Assembly: GCA_049692255.1 (NCBI GenBank)
Contig: JBAVOR010000015.1
Span: forward strand, 1 to 32,999
Length of the DNA stretch: 32,999 nucleotides
Direction of reading: 5' to 3'
DNA from: JBAVOR01 sp049692255
GTDB taxonomy: Bacteria > Babelota > Babeliae > Babelales > JACPOV01
This document shows, piece by piece, positions 24,285 to 32,996 of this stretch (position 1 is its first letter; the number at the start of each line of letters is the position of its first letter). The translations under genes and the position numbers were made by a program. Under the pieces are notes generated by a model, which saw only the letters and a program-made list of their open reading frames with translations, was not told the DNA's origin and ran no database searches.

Positions 24285-25511
24285 ATGGGTTTATATCTTT
24301 CAACATTGATGGCATTTCGTTTTTTGCGTGCAGCAACTCACAAAAAAAGTATGCGAACAGTGCTTTTAAGTGCGGTGATTAGCATGGGGCTGAGCACCGG
24401 TGCACTCATTTTTATTGATGCGATTAGCACTGGATTTCAAAAGGCAACGGTACGTGGGCTGCAGGGCATTAATGCCGATATCATTCTTTCTACCCCTACC
24501 GGCTCTTTAGCTATAGAGCCACTCCTTGCGGTACTTACAAAAGAGTTTCCCGCCATTCAAGCAGCAAGCCCTTACAGCATTACTCAAGGGCTTATTCAAT
24601 CAGCGAATAAAAAAAAGGGGCCACTCGCTGCTTTTATTAAAGGAATCGATCCGACACAAGAAATGAAAGTATCTACATTACCTTTCTTATATCGTGCGTC
24701 AGACAAATACCCCACTTTTCAAGATGGGTGCACTGGCAATCGTGTATTACTGGGCAACACACTCGCGCGTGAAATGCATGTGATGCTAGATGACACGGTA
24801 TCTCTTCTTATTCCTTCATTCGATGAACAGGGAAATGGCACCGTTCATCCCGTTACTGCGCGTATTGGTGGTATAATAAAAACGGGTATCGAGGATCTTG
24901 ATAGCACGCTCGTTGTTGCTGATTATCGCTTGTTCGAATCAATCGAAGCAGTAACACTCGATCATTTGGGCATTGCAATGGTACCAGGAACCGATAGTGC
25001 TGCATTGGTTGCTGCATTACACACACGCATGCCTTCTTTAACTATCTATGCATGGACTGAACTGTATCCTGGTATGCTCGATGCGCTTAAATTGGAGCAA
25101 CGTGCCTTTATGCTTATTTTGACCGTCTTAATCGCTATTGCCAGTATTACCATTATTGCAGCAATTACCATGCTTATTACCCATAAACGACGTGAGATCT
25201 TTATTTTATATCTGATGGGCATGGAAGAAGCAGCGATAAAAACTATTTTTTATCGCATTACATTGTTATTAACAGGATTTAGTGCAGCAGTTGGCATTGC
25301 ACTCGCATGGGTTCTGGGTACTATTATTGAAAAGTACCAACTTATCGCACTTCCTGATGCATATTATATTTCTTATTTACCCGTATGCTTGCATTACACT
25401 CATACGCTTGTGGTATGGTGCATAGCGGTAGGTATAGGATTTGTAGCGGCACGCATTGCCACCCATGCCTTATCAGCCGATACTATGCAAACCATAAAAA
25501 GGGAAGAGTAA
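24285..25511 (+). CDS. LolC/LolE-type ABC transporter permease
   Basis: Inner-membrane permease of the MacB/LolCE/FtsX superfamily; LolCDE lifts outer-membrane lipoproteins out of the inner membrane and passes them to LolA. The 408 residues show the LolC/E layout: one N-terminal span (about 25-47), a large periplasmic domain (about 50-270), then three spans (about 274-298, 324-346 and 373-390). HKRREIFILYLMGM after span 2 matches the conserved cytoplasmic RRREIGILRALG coupling loop. No LolD ATPase or second permease gene lies alongside, so partners must be elsewhere. The ribosome binding site is weak. pgk starts 5 bases after the stop, so the two are probably one transcript. Confidence 0.85.
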   Translation: MGLYLSTLMAFRFLRAATHKKSMRTVLLSAVISMGLSTGALIFIDAISTGFQKATVRGLQGINADIILSTPTGSLAIEPLLAVLTKEFPAIQAASPYSITQGLIQSANKKKGPLAAFIKGIDPTQEMKVSTLPFLYRASDKYPTFQDGCTGNRVLLGNTLAREMHVMLDDTVSLLIPSFDEQGNGTVHPVTARIGGIIKTGIEDLDSTLVVADYRLFESIEAVTLDHLGIAMVPGTDSAALVAALHTRMPSLTIYAWTELYPGMLDALKLEQRAFMLILTVLIAIASITIIAAITMLITHKRREIFILYLMGMEEAAIKTIFYRITLLLTGFSAAVGIALAWVLGTIIEKYQLIALPDAYYISYLPVCLHYTHTLVVWCIAVGIGFVAARIATHALSADTMQTIKREE

Positions 25512-25516
25512 CAATC

Positions 25517-26677
25517 GTGAATCAATGCACCAATATGATTACTCAACAAGCTGTCTGTGTACGTCTTGATTTGAACGTTCCTATCAATGCACAAGGAACA
25601 CCCGTTAATTTGTTTAAACTTGATGCATTAATTCCTACATTGCGCTTATTGGATAGACATGCACGTGCCATACTACTCTTGACCCATGTAGATTCTCCAC
25701 AAAAAGCACAGCCTTCACTTTCAACGTGTCACCTCTTACCTGCCCTTACCCAAGCAGGCTTTAACTGTACGTTCATCGAACAGCCAGATGCCATTGCACA
25801 AACAATGGCAAAGGCCCATACGCGTTGGTTTATAAGTGAAAATCTTCGTTTTTGGCCGGGTGAAAAAGCAAGCGATGAAACATTTGCTCGGCAATTAAGC
25901 GCAGGAACAACCGTGTATCTTAATGACGCGTTTGGTACCGTGCATAGAAACGACAGTTCAATGACTAAGCTTCCTTTGTTGTATGCAGCAGATAAGCGAG
26001 CTGTTGGTCCATTAATACACACAGAGCTTACCCATCTTGCCCCATTAAAAAAAGATCCATCACGTCCGTTTGTGGGCATTATGGGTGGGGCAAAGATACA
26101 AACAAAAGTTAACTATTTGGCCACGCTTGCAGCCGGCATCACTGACACGCTTTTGGTGTGTCCACCACTCAGCTTTGCGCTCATGCAGGCATATGGCATT
26201 GCTATCGGGCGTTCATTGACTGCGTCACTCGATCATGACACATTTGCCATCATACGCACACTGGTTGCCAATAAAAAAATTATTCTGCCCATCGATTATT
26301 ATGTGCAACAACCATCGGGGGCTCTATGCATACGTACCGCACATGAAATTCGCGATGACGAAAAGGGTATTAGCATAGGACCAGAAACACATACTCTGTT
26401 TGCGCATTACATTGCGCGTGCGGCAACTATTTTTTTTAATGGAGGTATGGGCTTTCTTGAACGGCCGGAAACTTTAGAAGCAACACAACAACTGCTTGCC
26501 TGCTTGGCACACAGTAAAGCATACCGAGTCATTGGTGGTGGCGATACGGTTGCCATGGCGCAACAACTCGGTTATAGCACCGCTGCCAATTTTCTTTCAA
26601 CTGGCGGGGGATCATTGCTTGCATATCTCGCTCATGAAGCATTGCCAGGCCTTGATGCGTTGGCAGTTAGATATTAG
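25517..26677 (+). CDS. pgk: Phosphoglycerate kinase, divergent
   Basis: Transfers phosphate between 1,3-bisphosphoglycerate and ADP in glycolysis. The GTG at 25517 is chosen: GGGAAGAG precedes it and it gives 386 residues, the usual length. The longer frame (from 25385) overlaps the permease gene. Recognisable blocks are VCVRLDLNVP (about 13-22), ENLRFWPGEKASD (108-120), LNDAFGTVHRNDSS, RPFVGIMGGAK (to 193), LPIDYYV, SIGPET, FFNGGMGFLE (306-315), GGGDTVA (340-346) and STGGGSLLAYL. Two normally strong motifs differ: HLGRP reads HVDSP (57-61), losing a substrate-binding Arg, and the nucleotide-side GGGMA loop reads CPPLSF (215-220). Overall fold and order are PGK, but catalysis may be impaired or specialised. 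Confidence 0.88.
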   Translation: MNQCTNMITQQAVCVRLDLNVPINAQGTPVNLFKLDALIPTLRLLDRHARAILLLTHVDSPQKAQPSLSTCHLLPALTQAGFNCTFIEQPDAIAQTMAKAHTRWFISENLRFWPGEKASDETFARQLSAGTTVYLNDAFGTVHRNDSSMTKLPLLYAADKRAVGPLIHTELTHLAPLKKDPSRPFVGIMGGAKIQTKVNYLATLAAGITDTLLVCPPLSFALMQAYGIAIGRSLTASLDHDTFAIIRTLVANKKIILPIDYYVQQPSGALCIRTAHEIRDDEKGISIGPETHTLFAHYIARAATIFFNGGMGFLERPETLEATQQLLACLAHSKAYRVIGGGDTVAMAQQLGYSTAANFLSTGGGSLLAYLAHEALPGLDALAVRY

Positions 26678-26696
26678 ACGAAAAAGCATCATGAAC

Positions 26697-26749
26697 GCGC
26701 TCGCCCTGAGTGTTTGACGAAGTCAAATGTATCGAAGGGTATCGAGCGC
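26697..26749. repeat. Dispersed hairpin repeat, type A, copy 2
   Basis: Near-identical to the reverse complement of 4002-4053: GCGCTCGCCCTGAG at one end, TTGAC-GAA-GTCAA core, and ATCGAAGGG before the closing CGAGCGC. It lies 19 bases after the pgk stop, again at a gene 3' end. Confidence 0.72.
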
Positions 26750-26795
26750 CCCTATTCCTCGATACTATCGCTTTGCGATCACTCGGAATGAGCGC
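26746..26795. repeat. Dispersed hairpin repeat, type B, copy 2
   Basis: A diverged copy of the reverse complement of 4109-4158: CCTCGATACTATCGC, central ATCGC-ttt-GCGAT, then CACTCGGAATGAGCGC. It abuts the type A copy, sharing the GCGC boundary, and ends 6 bases before the stop of the convergent gene at 26802. With the type A copy it may form a bidirectional terminator between two converging genes. Confidence 0.65.
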
Positions 26796-26801
26796 AAAGC
26801 T

Positions 26802-27320
26802 CTAATGAATATGACATAATCCAAGTACATGTAACCCATCAGCCAAATGTTCCTGCAGTTCTGGCGACAGCTTTTCTTCCCGCTCAAAGAGCAAAATACC
26901 ATTGTTATTATATTTCATGGGCCACCGCACGCACACAGGATTTTTCAAATGAAGTTCATCAGCAATATCGTCAAGCTGCCGCGCCTGATCGTCTGCAAGA
27001 ACGCTAATGGTATTAATGCCCCGTACTTGTTGATTAAAAGGGGACTGTTTCATAAATGCATTAAATGATTCAGCTTCTTGCCATATATCTTGAAACTGTT
27101 TCATACCTTGTTCTTTGCGCGCAATACCACTGACCCCTTTTAAGCAATTAAACGCAGGATTGTCGACCAAGTATGCTGCTTTATCTAATTGAAAAACCTT
27201 ATCATGCGCCAGATCGTATAAAATAAATTCGGCAATAGCGCCATGCTTATCTTGATTATGCAAGGTAATGATTTTTTCTGGCATTTTGTTAAAGAACAGT
27301 AATGCCTCGATTTGCTTCAT
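26802..27320 (-). CDS. Hypothetical protein
   Basis: A 172-residue soluble protein with no signal peptide or membrane span. A good ribosome binding site (GGAAGGG) precedes the ATG. The first part (EKIITLHNQDKHGAIAEFILYDLAHD) looks like alternating strand and helix. A helical middle follows, then a DDQARQLDDIADELHLKNPVCVRW block and a C-terminus with three His in the last six residues plus one Cys (GLCHIH). The terminal Cys/His residues could bind metal, but nothing confirms it. It converges on pgk across the type A and B hairpin repeats. No family is recognised. Confidence 0.7.
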   Translation of the reverse strand: MKQIEALLFFNKMPEKIITLHNQDKHGAIAEFILYDLAHDKVFQLDKAAYLVDNPAFNCLKGVSGIARKEQGMKQFQDIWQEAESFNAFMKQSPFNQQVRGINTISVLADDQARQLDDIADELHLKNPVCVRWPMKYNNNGILLFEREEKLSPELQEHLADGLHVLGLCHIH

Positions 27321-27562
27321 ACAACACCCTTCCTTTTTTTTAAGGATTAATAATGGTTCCTTTTTTAATGGCTCCTTAATGTAGTCTACTACTCATTTTT
27401 TCGCATAGCAATTATCCTTTTTAATGCAGATATATCCACACCAATTTCTCAGGGTATATCGTATCCATCTCATAACCCCTTGCAAAAACAGATAAAACTG
27501 CGCTACCCTATATAAAAAAAGAACATCCAATCGCTTGATTGAAAAAAAAGAGAAAAGAGAGA

Positions 27563-28612
27563 GTGAAAAAGAAGATTGTTACGTTATTATATATTATTTC
27601 GTTATTTAAATGCCTTTATACCCGAAGCCCCCAACGGAAAACGAGCGCCGATATCCCTATCATACAAATTGGATGGGTTGGTCAACAGCAGTTCCATGAG
27701 CTCTGTTATTCCCATCTACAAGAGAAACCCTTTTTTCATTTATTTGATAAAAAGCATTTCATGTCCCATCTGATAGAACCAGGGCCCGTATCATTTCGTG
27801 ATAACAGCGGATCTATAACAGGTACCGAACTATCGCAGCTTGTGGCCCATTTACTTGAAGAAGTCAAACAGGGTAAACAACAGTTTACTCATTTTGAAAT
27901 ACTCAAAATGCGCGATTTTAATAGGCGCGATAAAACAGGACTCATTATTGTCAAAGCAAAACAGTATCCATTCGTGGTCAAACTGTTCATAGAAACACCC
28001 GAAAGTTTAGTATTACCATTATCAAAAGGATTCGAACCAACCTGTTTTTTTATGATGGGTGGTGGTGTTAATAGACACTTAAATGGATTCACCCGCATCA
28101 AGAACCTCTCGTATTTACGTAAACGGGTTGCAGAGCATCCCCATTGGCGTAGGTACGTCGATTTTCCTCGTAAATGGTTCTGGTTACCAGAACATGTTCA
28201 ATGGATCGAAATGCGCGGTATTAATGTTGGACACAACCCACAACAGGTAAAAATAATTCATATTCCGGCGGTCTATGCATTAATCTGTGATTACATTGAT
28301 GTTGAACGGCTTTTCAGTCTTGGTAACAAACAAGACCGCGATACCGCACTCGCATTGAGCAATTACGTACAACAAAACATAGACCCGCATATTAACAACT
28401 ATGGCATGGAACGACATACGGGCCTTATTGTTCCTTTAGATACTGAACATTTTCCCACCATGGTTGGCTACGCCACTCCCCCCTACTGCAAAACGTATCT
28501 GCAATGGTATACCAATCTTACGTTAAAAATGTTAAAAGATTGTATTGGTACCACCAAAAAAGAACGCTTGATTATTCGTTCTCGCCCCTATATACGCAGA
28601 AAACCTTTATAG
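27563..28612 (+). CDS. Exported protein with kinase-like motifs
   Basis: About 349 residues. The GTG at 27563 is preferred because it opens a signal peptide-like N-terminus (KKKIVTLLYIISLFKCLY) behind a purine-rich AAAGAG; a TTG at 27539 would add eight basic residues. Three blocks resemble the protein-kinase-like fold: a strand with Lys, YPFVVKLF (Lys140); a hinge-like ALICDYIDVERLF (about 239-251); and DPHINNYG (274-281) followed by a strand and DTEHF (293-297), similar in spacing to the catalytic loop (H-x-x-N) and metal-binding Asp of atypical kinases such as HipA- or phosphotransferase-like families. There is no glycine-rich loop that I can name. If real, this would be an exported kinase-like enzyme, perhaps directed at a host; that is inference. 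The C-terminus is strongly basic. Confidence 0.7.
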   Translation: MKKKIVTLLYIISLFKCLYTRSPQRKTSADIPIIQIGWVGQQQFHELCYSHLQEKPFFHLFDKKHFMSHLIEPGPVSFRDNSGSITGTELSQLVAHLLEEVKQGKQQFTHFEILKMRDFNRRDKTGLIIVKAKQYPFVVKLFIETPESLVLPLSKGFEPTCFFMMGGGVNRHLNGFTRIKNLSYLRKRVAEHPHWRRYVDFPRKWFWLPEHVQWIEMRGINVGHNPQQVKIIHIPAVYALICDYIDVERLFSLGNKQDRDTALALSNYVQQNIDPHINNYGMERHTGLIVPLDTEHFPTMVGYATPPYCKTYLQWYTNLTLKMLKDCIGTTKKERLIIRSRPYIRRKPL

Positions 28613-28618
28613 CATGCG

Positions 28619-29101
28619 TTATGCTGTTTTATTACGCCAGATCAATGAACGTGCTTGATCCATCCATTGTCCTAATTTATATCGCACACCGCGAAAATAA
28701 GAACGGGCCTTTGCCATAAATGAATGTGCCTGTTGTTTTTGCTCTTGCAAAAACTGTTCATACATGCCATACCGCATACACAGCAACGTGTAGCTTTCTT
28801 TATTGGCACCTACCTCGTGTGCTACTTCAGGCATTTGGATTTGCAATGCACGGTGGCCAGCATCACGAACAATAGTAAGTTCTGAACGATTGGCCTGTGT
28901 GCCAGTAGTTCGTTTATCGTGCGCCCACTGCTTTATTCGCCGTTCATAATAAGCAACAAATGTTTCTTGTTGCGATGCGGGTACATATTGCTGCACAAAA
29001 GCATTAAAGGTGATGGGTCCCTTTGGCCCCTTCATATCTTTAGCACTCAGTTGCACAGTACTCATATACATACACACTAAAAGAAAAATAGAACGCTTCA
29101 T
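28619..29101 (-). CDS. Small secreted protein, unknown function
   Basis: A 160-residue protein. AAGGAGG lies 7 bases before the ATG and the signal peptide is MKRSIFLLVCMYMSTVQLSA, followed by KDMKG. The mature part is basic and helical, with many Gln, Arg and Tyr, and no recognisable domain. It starts 45 bases after the dnaA stop on the same strand and may be read through from it. It ends 6 bases from the stop of the convergent kinase-like gene, leaving no room for a terminator. Confidence 0.75.
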   Translation of the reverse strand: MKRSIFLLVCMYMSTVQLSAKDMKGPKGPITFNAFVQQYVPASQQETFVAYYERRIKQWAHDKRTTGTQANRSELTIVRDAGHRALQIQMPEVAHEVGANKESYTLLCMRYGMYEQFLQEQKQQAHSFMAKARSYFRGVRYKLGQWMDQARSLIWRNKTA

Positions 29102-29146
29102 AGACAGCCTCCTTTTTAAAAAAATAAAATCATTCTTATTTTTAGT

Positions 29147-30541
29147 CTATACACAAACCTGTTGCTCAAGCAAGCGTATTTGTTTAGCAAGATGTTCATT
29201 TTTTTCCATACGTGCTTCTACTTGCTTGACTCCGTGAATTACTGTCGTGTGATCTTTGCGGCGTAAACAGTATGCAATTTCATGCAACGAGCGTTGCGTC
29301 AATTTCTTCATGAGATACATAGCGACCTGACGAATGTGTGCTACTTCACGGCTTTTTGTTTTGGAACGTAAATCTGCTATAGGACAATCAAATTGCTGGC
29401 TCACGACTGCTAACACTTTTTCTAAACCAATGGCATATATTTTATGTGTTGTTTCTACCGATGGTGCTAGATGCATGAGTGTTTTTCTTACTAAATCAAT
29501 AGTGATATCTTGTCGATTGAGTGACGCATACGCAAGCACTCGAATGAGTGACCCTTCCAATTCGCGAATAGTCGCATGGCCTTGTTGTGCAATATAATAC
29601 GCTACCTCGTCAGAAAGTTCTTTCTGATGAATTATTGCCTTTTGTTTGACTATAGCAACCCTTGTCTCGAGTGATGGCATTTGCATATCAATAGCTAGTC
29701 CCCAAGTCATGCGCGAACGCAGCCGCTCGGTCATACCTCGCATATGTGCAGGATACACGTCACCAGAAAATACGATCTGTTTGTGTGCGTCATACAACGT
29801 ATTAAAGATATGGAAAAACGCTTCTTGTGTCTGCTCTTTATGCGCAATGCATTGCACGTCATCAACTAAAAATACATCAATATTTTTATATTTTGCTTGG
29901 AACTTATTTATTTTATCAAACCGCACCGCATGGATAAACTCACTCACAAATCGCTCAGCCGGCTGGTACAATACTTCTAGGCGCGCGTGATGTGCTTGTA
30001 CTTGATTAGCAATGGCATGTAACAGATGGGTTTTGCCTACACCAGAATCACCGTAAATAAATAACGGATTATACAAGGCACCGGGCTTCTGGGCAATTGC
30101 TAATGCAGCAGCACATGCCATCTGATTGTGAGGGCCTTTGATAAGGGTATCAAATTGATAATTTTTATTCAGATGAGCGCGTGTTTTAATAAGCCGTGCT
30201 GGCACAATTAAAGGTTCTTCTGATCTGACCAACTGTGTTGTAGCGCTCATTTTAGGGGCTGCGTGTATTGCAGATGCAGGTGGCATAGCAGATTCGAAAA
30301 TAATAATTTGCAGGTCATTTACCTGCAATAACCGTATCAAAATATTTTTGAGAATATGGACATAGTTGCTCGATACCCAGTCACGCACAAAACTGTTGGG
30401 CGCTTCTAAGTACACTACCTTATTCATCGCATCCCATTGATACAAGACTAATGCTTTTAGCCAAGTATCAACGAGTCTGCTGCCTAATTCTTGGCGTACA
30501 ATAACGAGAAGCTGTTCCCATATGGACATTAATGCAACCAT
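29147..30541 (-). CDS. dnaA: Chromosomal replication initiator DnaA
   Basis: Binds DnaA boxes and melts oriC to start replication. The 464 residues show all four domains. Domain I is at about 1-80 (IWEQLLVIVRQEL). Domain II is short and Pro/Ala-rich. The AAA domain has GDSGVGKT (164-171), VFLVDDVQ (223-230) and ERLRSRMTWGLAIDMQ (272-287). Domain IV has the DNA-binding signature as RRKDHTTVIHG (427-437). The signature usually reads GGRDHTTV; here two Gly-type positions are Arg and Arg, which may tune contacts. Neither the ATG at 30541 nor an in-frame ATG at 30529, which gives the more usual MSIWEQ start, has a clear ribosome binding site. No typical oriC box cluster is adjacent, and dnaN is not in the window. 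Confidence 0.95.
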   Translation of the reverse strand: MVALMSIWEQLLVIVRQELGSRLVDTWLKALVLYQWDAMNKVVYLEAPNSFVRDWVSSNYVHILKNILIRLLQVNDLQIIIFESAMPPASAIHAAPKMSATTQLVRSEEPLIVPARLIKTRAHLNKNYQFDTLIKGPHNQMACAAALAIAQKPGALYNPLFIYGDSGVGKTHLLHAIANQVQAHHARLEVLYQPAERFVSEFIHAVRFDKINKFQAKYKNIDVFLVDDVQCIAHKEQTQEAFFHIFNTLYDAHKQIVFSGDVYPAHMRGMTERLRSRMTWGLAIDMQMPSLETRVAIVKQKAIIHQKELSDEVAYYIAQQGHATIRELEGSLIRVLAYASLNRQDITIDLVRKTLMHLAPSVETTHKIYAIGLEKVLAVVSQQFDCPIADLRSKTKSREVAHIRQVAMYLMKKLTQRSLHEIAYCLRRKDHTTVIHGVKQVEARMEKNEHLAKQIRLLEQQVCV

Positions 30542-30637
30542 TATATTTTTTTTACCTAATTTACCAGGAACTCTTTGGGTCTTGGCAATTTTACCACGTA
30601 TACACTATCGGTTGCAATTTGTTTGATAAATTTGTTC

Positions 30638-31768
30638 TTAAAACGCTTTGCATTGACAAAATGCATCAATACCTGCACAAATACCTTGCGCCAACAGTGC
30701 TTGATACGATGCGTCAGCTAATTTTGCTGATTCCGTTTTATGCGATAAAAATCCCAGCTCAACCAATGTTGATGGCATATCGGTACCCAGCAACACCTGA
30801 CTTACCGCTTTCTTTGTTTTACGATCTTTTAAATTATGCACGGTAGCATGCGTTAATACGTGGGTACGAATGGTATCTGCTAACTGTTTGCTTGATGCAT
30901 CCAACTGGGTATGACGCTGACTGATTTTTTTTTTACTCGCACTATCTGAGTGAAACGGAGTGCACATCAGTTCGTTTTTGGGTGTCCAATATGTTTCCAA
31001 GCCAGAAGCATGAGCGGGACCCGCATTAGCATGAATCGAAACAAAAAGATCTGCTTGCACGGTATTTGCATACGTAGTACGTACATCTAATGGTACCAGT
31101 GTATCTGCATCCCTTGTCAAAAATACTGCATACCCCTTTTTTCGTAGCAGCTGTGCTACTTGTTTACCTACTTGCAAATTAATATTTTTTTCCATGATTG
31201 ACCCGTGCCCCATCTTGCCTACTTCAACGCCACCATGTCCACAATCGAGCACTACTTTGATAGGCTGTTGCGATCTGTTCTGTGCCATATGTAAAATAGC
31301 GCTCGTATGCTGATTAATATGATCAATCACTTTTTTATTATGAAAATTTATCACTACTGCACGCTGCGCACTAATCGATTCACACGTTGCATAATCAGCG
31401 ATTACTTGTTGTGGATCATAGCGAATGGTCAGAAGCATACTTTTATTTTTTGGAATCGCTTTGAGAGCACATTCTATCGAATATCCCCGCTCCGCCTTCT
31501 GATTTCTTAATTTTTCTATCGTATTCTTTATTACTTCTTTATACCTATCTACTTTATCAATTTTCATTTTTATAACTATGAAGTTAGCATCGCGCTGCCG
31601 CTTAGTATCGACAATGTTGCAGTGAGGAGCTTTATCAAAATAAAAAACGATACGGTCACTATACGTGCCCTGATGATAAAATACGTTATTCAACGTGTTA
31701 TTGCCCTGCAGTAAGCTCCACATTCCCATAACGCTCAACAGGCCTAATGCATTGGTATATCTGTTCAT
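30638..31768 (-). CDS. N-acetylmuramoyl-L-alanine amidase (Amidase_3, AmiC-like)
   Basis: Zinc amidase that cleaves the bond between muramic acid and the stem peptide, needed for daughter-cell separation and murein turnover. The 376 residues begin with a short hydrophobic segment (about 8-20) acting as an export signal. An N-terminal region (about 25-160) follows, in the position of an AMIN-like targeting domain but not clearly recognisable. The catalytic domain has VVLDCGHGG (His178), IMEKNINLQV (Glu193), LTRDAD, RTTYAN, LFVSIHANA (His246) and PSTLVELGFLSHKTE (Glu337). That is a full zinc and catalytic set. The canonical DAGHGG is DCGHGG here. GGAGG 8 bases before the ATG supports the start. 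It lies upstream of dnaA on the same strand. Confidence 0.9.
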   Translation of the reverse strand: MNRYTNALGLLSVMGMWSLLQGNNTLNNVFYHQGTYSDRIVFYFDKAPHCNIVDTKRQRDANFIVIKMKIDKVDRYKEVIKNTIEKLRNQKAERGYSIECALKAIPKNKSMLLTIRYDPQQVIADYATCESISAQRAVVINFHNKKVIDHINQHTSAILHMAQNRSQQPIKVVLDCGHGGVEVGKMGHGSIMEKNINLQVGKQVAQLLRKKGYAVFLTRDADTLVPLDVRTTYANTVQADLFVSIHANAGPAHASGLETYWTPKNELMCTPFHSDSASKKKISQRHTQLDASSKQLADTIRTHVLTHATVHNLKDRKTKKAVSQVLLGTDMPSTLVELGFLSHKTESAKLADASYQALLAQGICAGIDAFCQCKAF

Positions 31769-31883
31769 CGCAAAAACCTCCTTTTTTTTGCATCTATTCT
31801 TCTCTTACCAGTCTACTGTGCAATAATGCAGATATACAATAAAAATTAAGATTGTTTACAAAAGCGATGGGGATTCAACCTCT

Positions 31884-32921
31884 TTACTGTCCTACTTTTG
31901 TGCACACGTACGCAAGGCGGCGTGAACGCTCCCATGCTTCAATAAATGCAGAAGCATCATATGCAACACGCACTTTATTATCTGCATCAAACGCAGGGTC
32001 ATTGCATAGTACCTTCTGGCGTTCTCGATCCCACCCTATCACTACCAACAAATGGCCGCTTGCATACGGAGTAGCACCACCAGCTAACGGGCCTCGCACG
32101 CTCACTACTACGGGCATGTGATGACAAAGATGCTGATGCAACTCTTCAAATGAATGAAGTCGTTTGACCGTGCATGCATAGTTACCGTGCAGTATTTCAA
32201 ATAAATGGGCTGTATTAAACGGCCAACTGCCATAGGCCCCCAATCCAGTATCATACGCGCCTTGAGCGAACAATACGGGATCAACCGGTTCTTTATTTAA
32301 GAAGCTCGCAAGCATGCTGGCAGAAGTCGGTGAACAGATCACCTCTTTTTTAGGATGATCAAGCACCATTTGCGAGCGTAGCGGAACACCCAGTATAGAG
32401 ACCGAAGGGAGCGCAGATAATGACGCCGCTGGTTGATGCATAAAGTGGGATAGATCAACGGTATTAATCGCTATACGTACCAAATCGGACAAACAGGCCC
32501 CATCATGCACCTCTACGCGAATACGCACTGCAGTTGCAAACTGACGCTTGGGTAATTCAAGACGCACATGATGGTACGATGCATTTCGTTTACTCAACTC
32601 CTGTTTATACGATCGTTGTATAGTGGCGCCCCAGTCAATCATGGTAAGCCATCGTTCCCAACGATGGCGCGTTTCGTTGTATATTTGCACCTTAAAACGA
32701 AAATAACCGCGGACTGGTCGCTGTGCATTCCATGAAAAAAGGAGCTGCGTAAACGGGAGCATCTTAGTTTTACTAAAGAGTATCCACTCTTTTTGTTCAT
32801 TCTCTTTTCGTTCCTGTGTATCAAAATTCTTAACCGTAAGCCAGGTCCATCGCGGTAGATCTGCGCAAAAAGCAGGGAAAGAAAAGATAAGGCCCATTCG
32901 TATCACGGTAAATCGCTTCAT
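31884..32921 (-). CDS. Exported C39-like cysteine peptidase
   Basis: Predicted papain-like cysteine protease of the C39_2 type, acting outside the cytoplasm. The 345 residues start with a signal peptide (about 1-20, ending FPAFCA). An N-terminal beta-rich region (about 22-160), perhaps for substrate or surface binding, precedes the catalytic domain. That domain starts at VPLRSQMVLDHP and has CSPTSASMLASFL (Cys196), ASGHLLVVIGWD (His290) and NDPAFD (Asp308), the triad in the expected order and spacing. It is the first gene of the leftward set that continues with the amidase and dnaA. Purine-rich GTGGAAA precedes the ATG. Target unknown. Confidence 0.82.
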   Translation of the reverse strand: MKRFTVIRMGLIFSFPAFCADLPRWTWLTVKNFDTQERKENEQKEWILFSKTKMLPFTQLLFSWNAQRPVRGYFRFKVQIYNETRHRWERWLTMIDWGATIQRSYKQELSKRNASYHHVRLELPKRQFATAVRIRVEVHDGACLSDLVRIAINTVDLSHFMHQPAASLSALPSVSILGVPLRSQMVLDHPKKEVICSPTSASMLASFLNKEPVDPVLFAQGAYDTGLGAYGSWPFNTAHLFEILHGNYACTVKRLHSFEELHQHLCHHMPVVVSVRGPLAGGATPYASGHLLVVIGWDRERQKVLCNDPAFDADNKVRVAYDASAFIEAWERSRRLAYVCTKVGQ

Positions 32922-32975
32922 ACTATTTCCACTTTCTTTTTTTTATAGGCAACTCTCTCTTTTACCATACCCCTT

Positions 32976-32996
32976 TTATACACGTTTTGTGTACAA
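32976..32996. promoter_or_regulatory. Facing pair of DnaA-box-like 9-mers
   Basis: TTATACACG (32976-32984, plus) and TTGTACACA (32988-32996, minus strand) each differ at one position from TTATNCACA and face each other three bases apart. The pair also forms an inverted repeat (TACAC/GTGTA) upstream of the C39-like gene start. It could be DnaA sites or an operator. The window ends here. Confidence 0.3.

Noticed and set aside
25385..25516. Upstream extension of pgk
   Set aside because: It lies in another frame over the end of the permease gene; the GTG at 25517 has a good ribosome binding site and the normal N-terminus.
30542..30637. Possible oriC between dnaA and the amidase gene
   Set aside because: Only 96 bases, with no match to TTATNCACA and no repeated AT-rich 13-mers that I can see.
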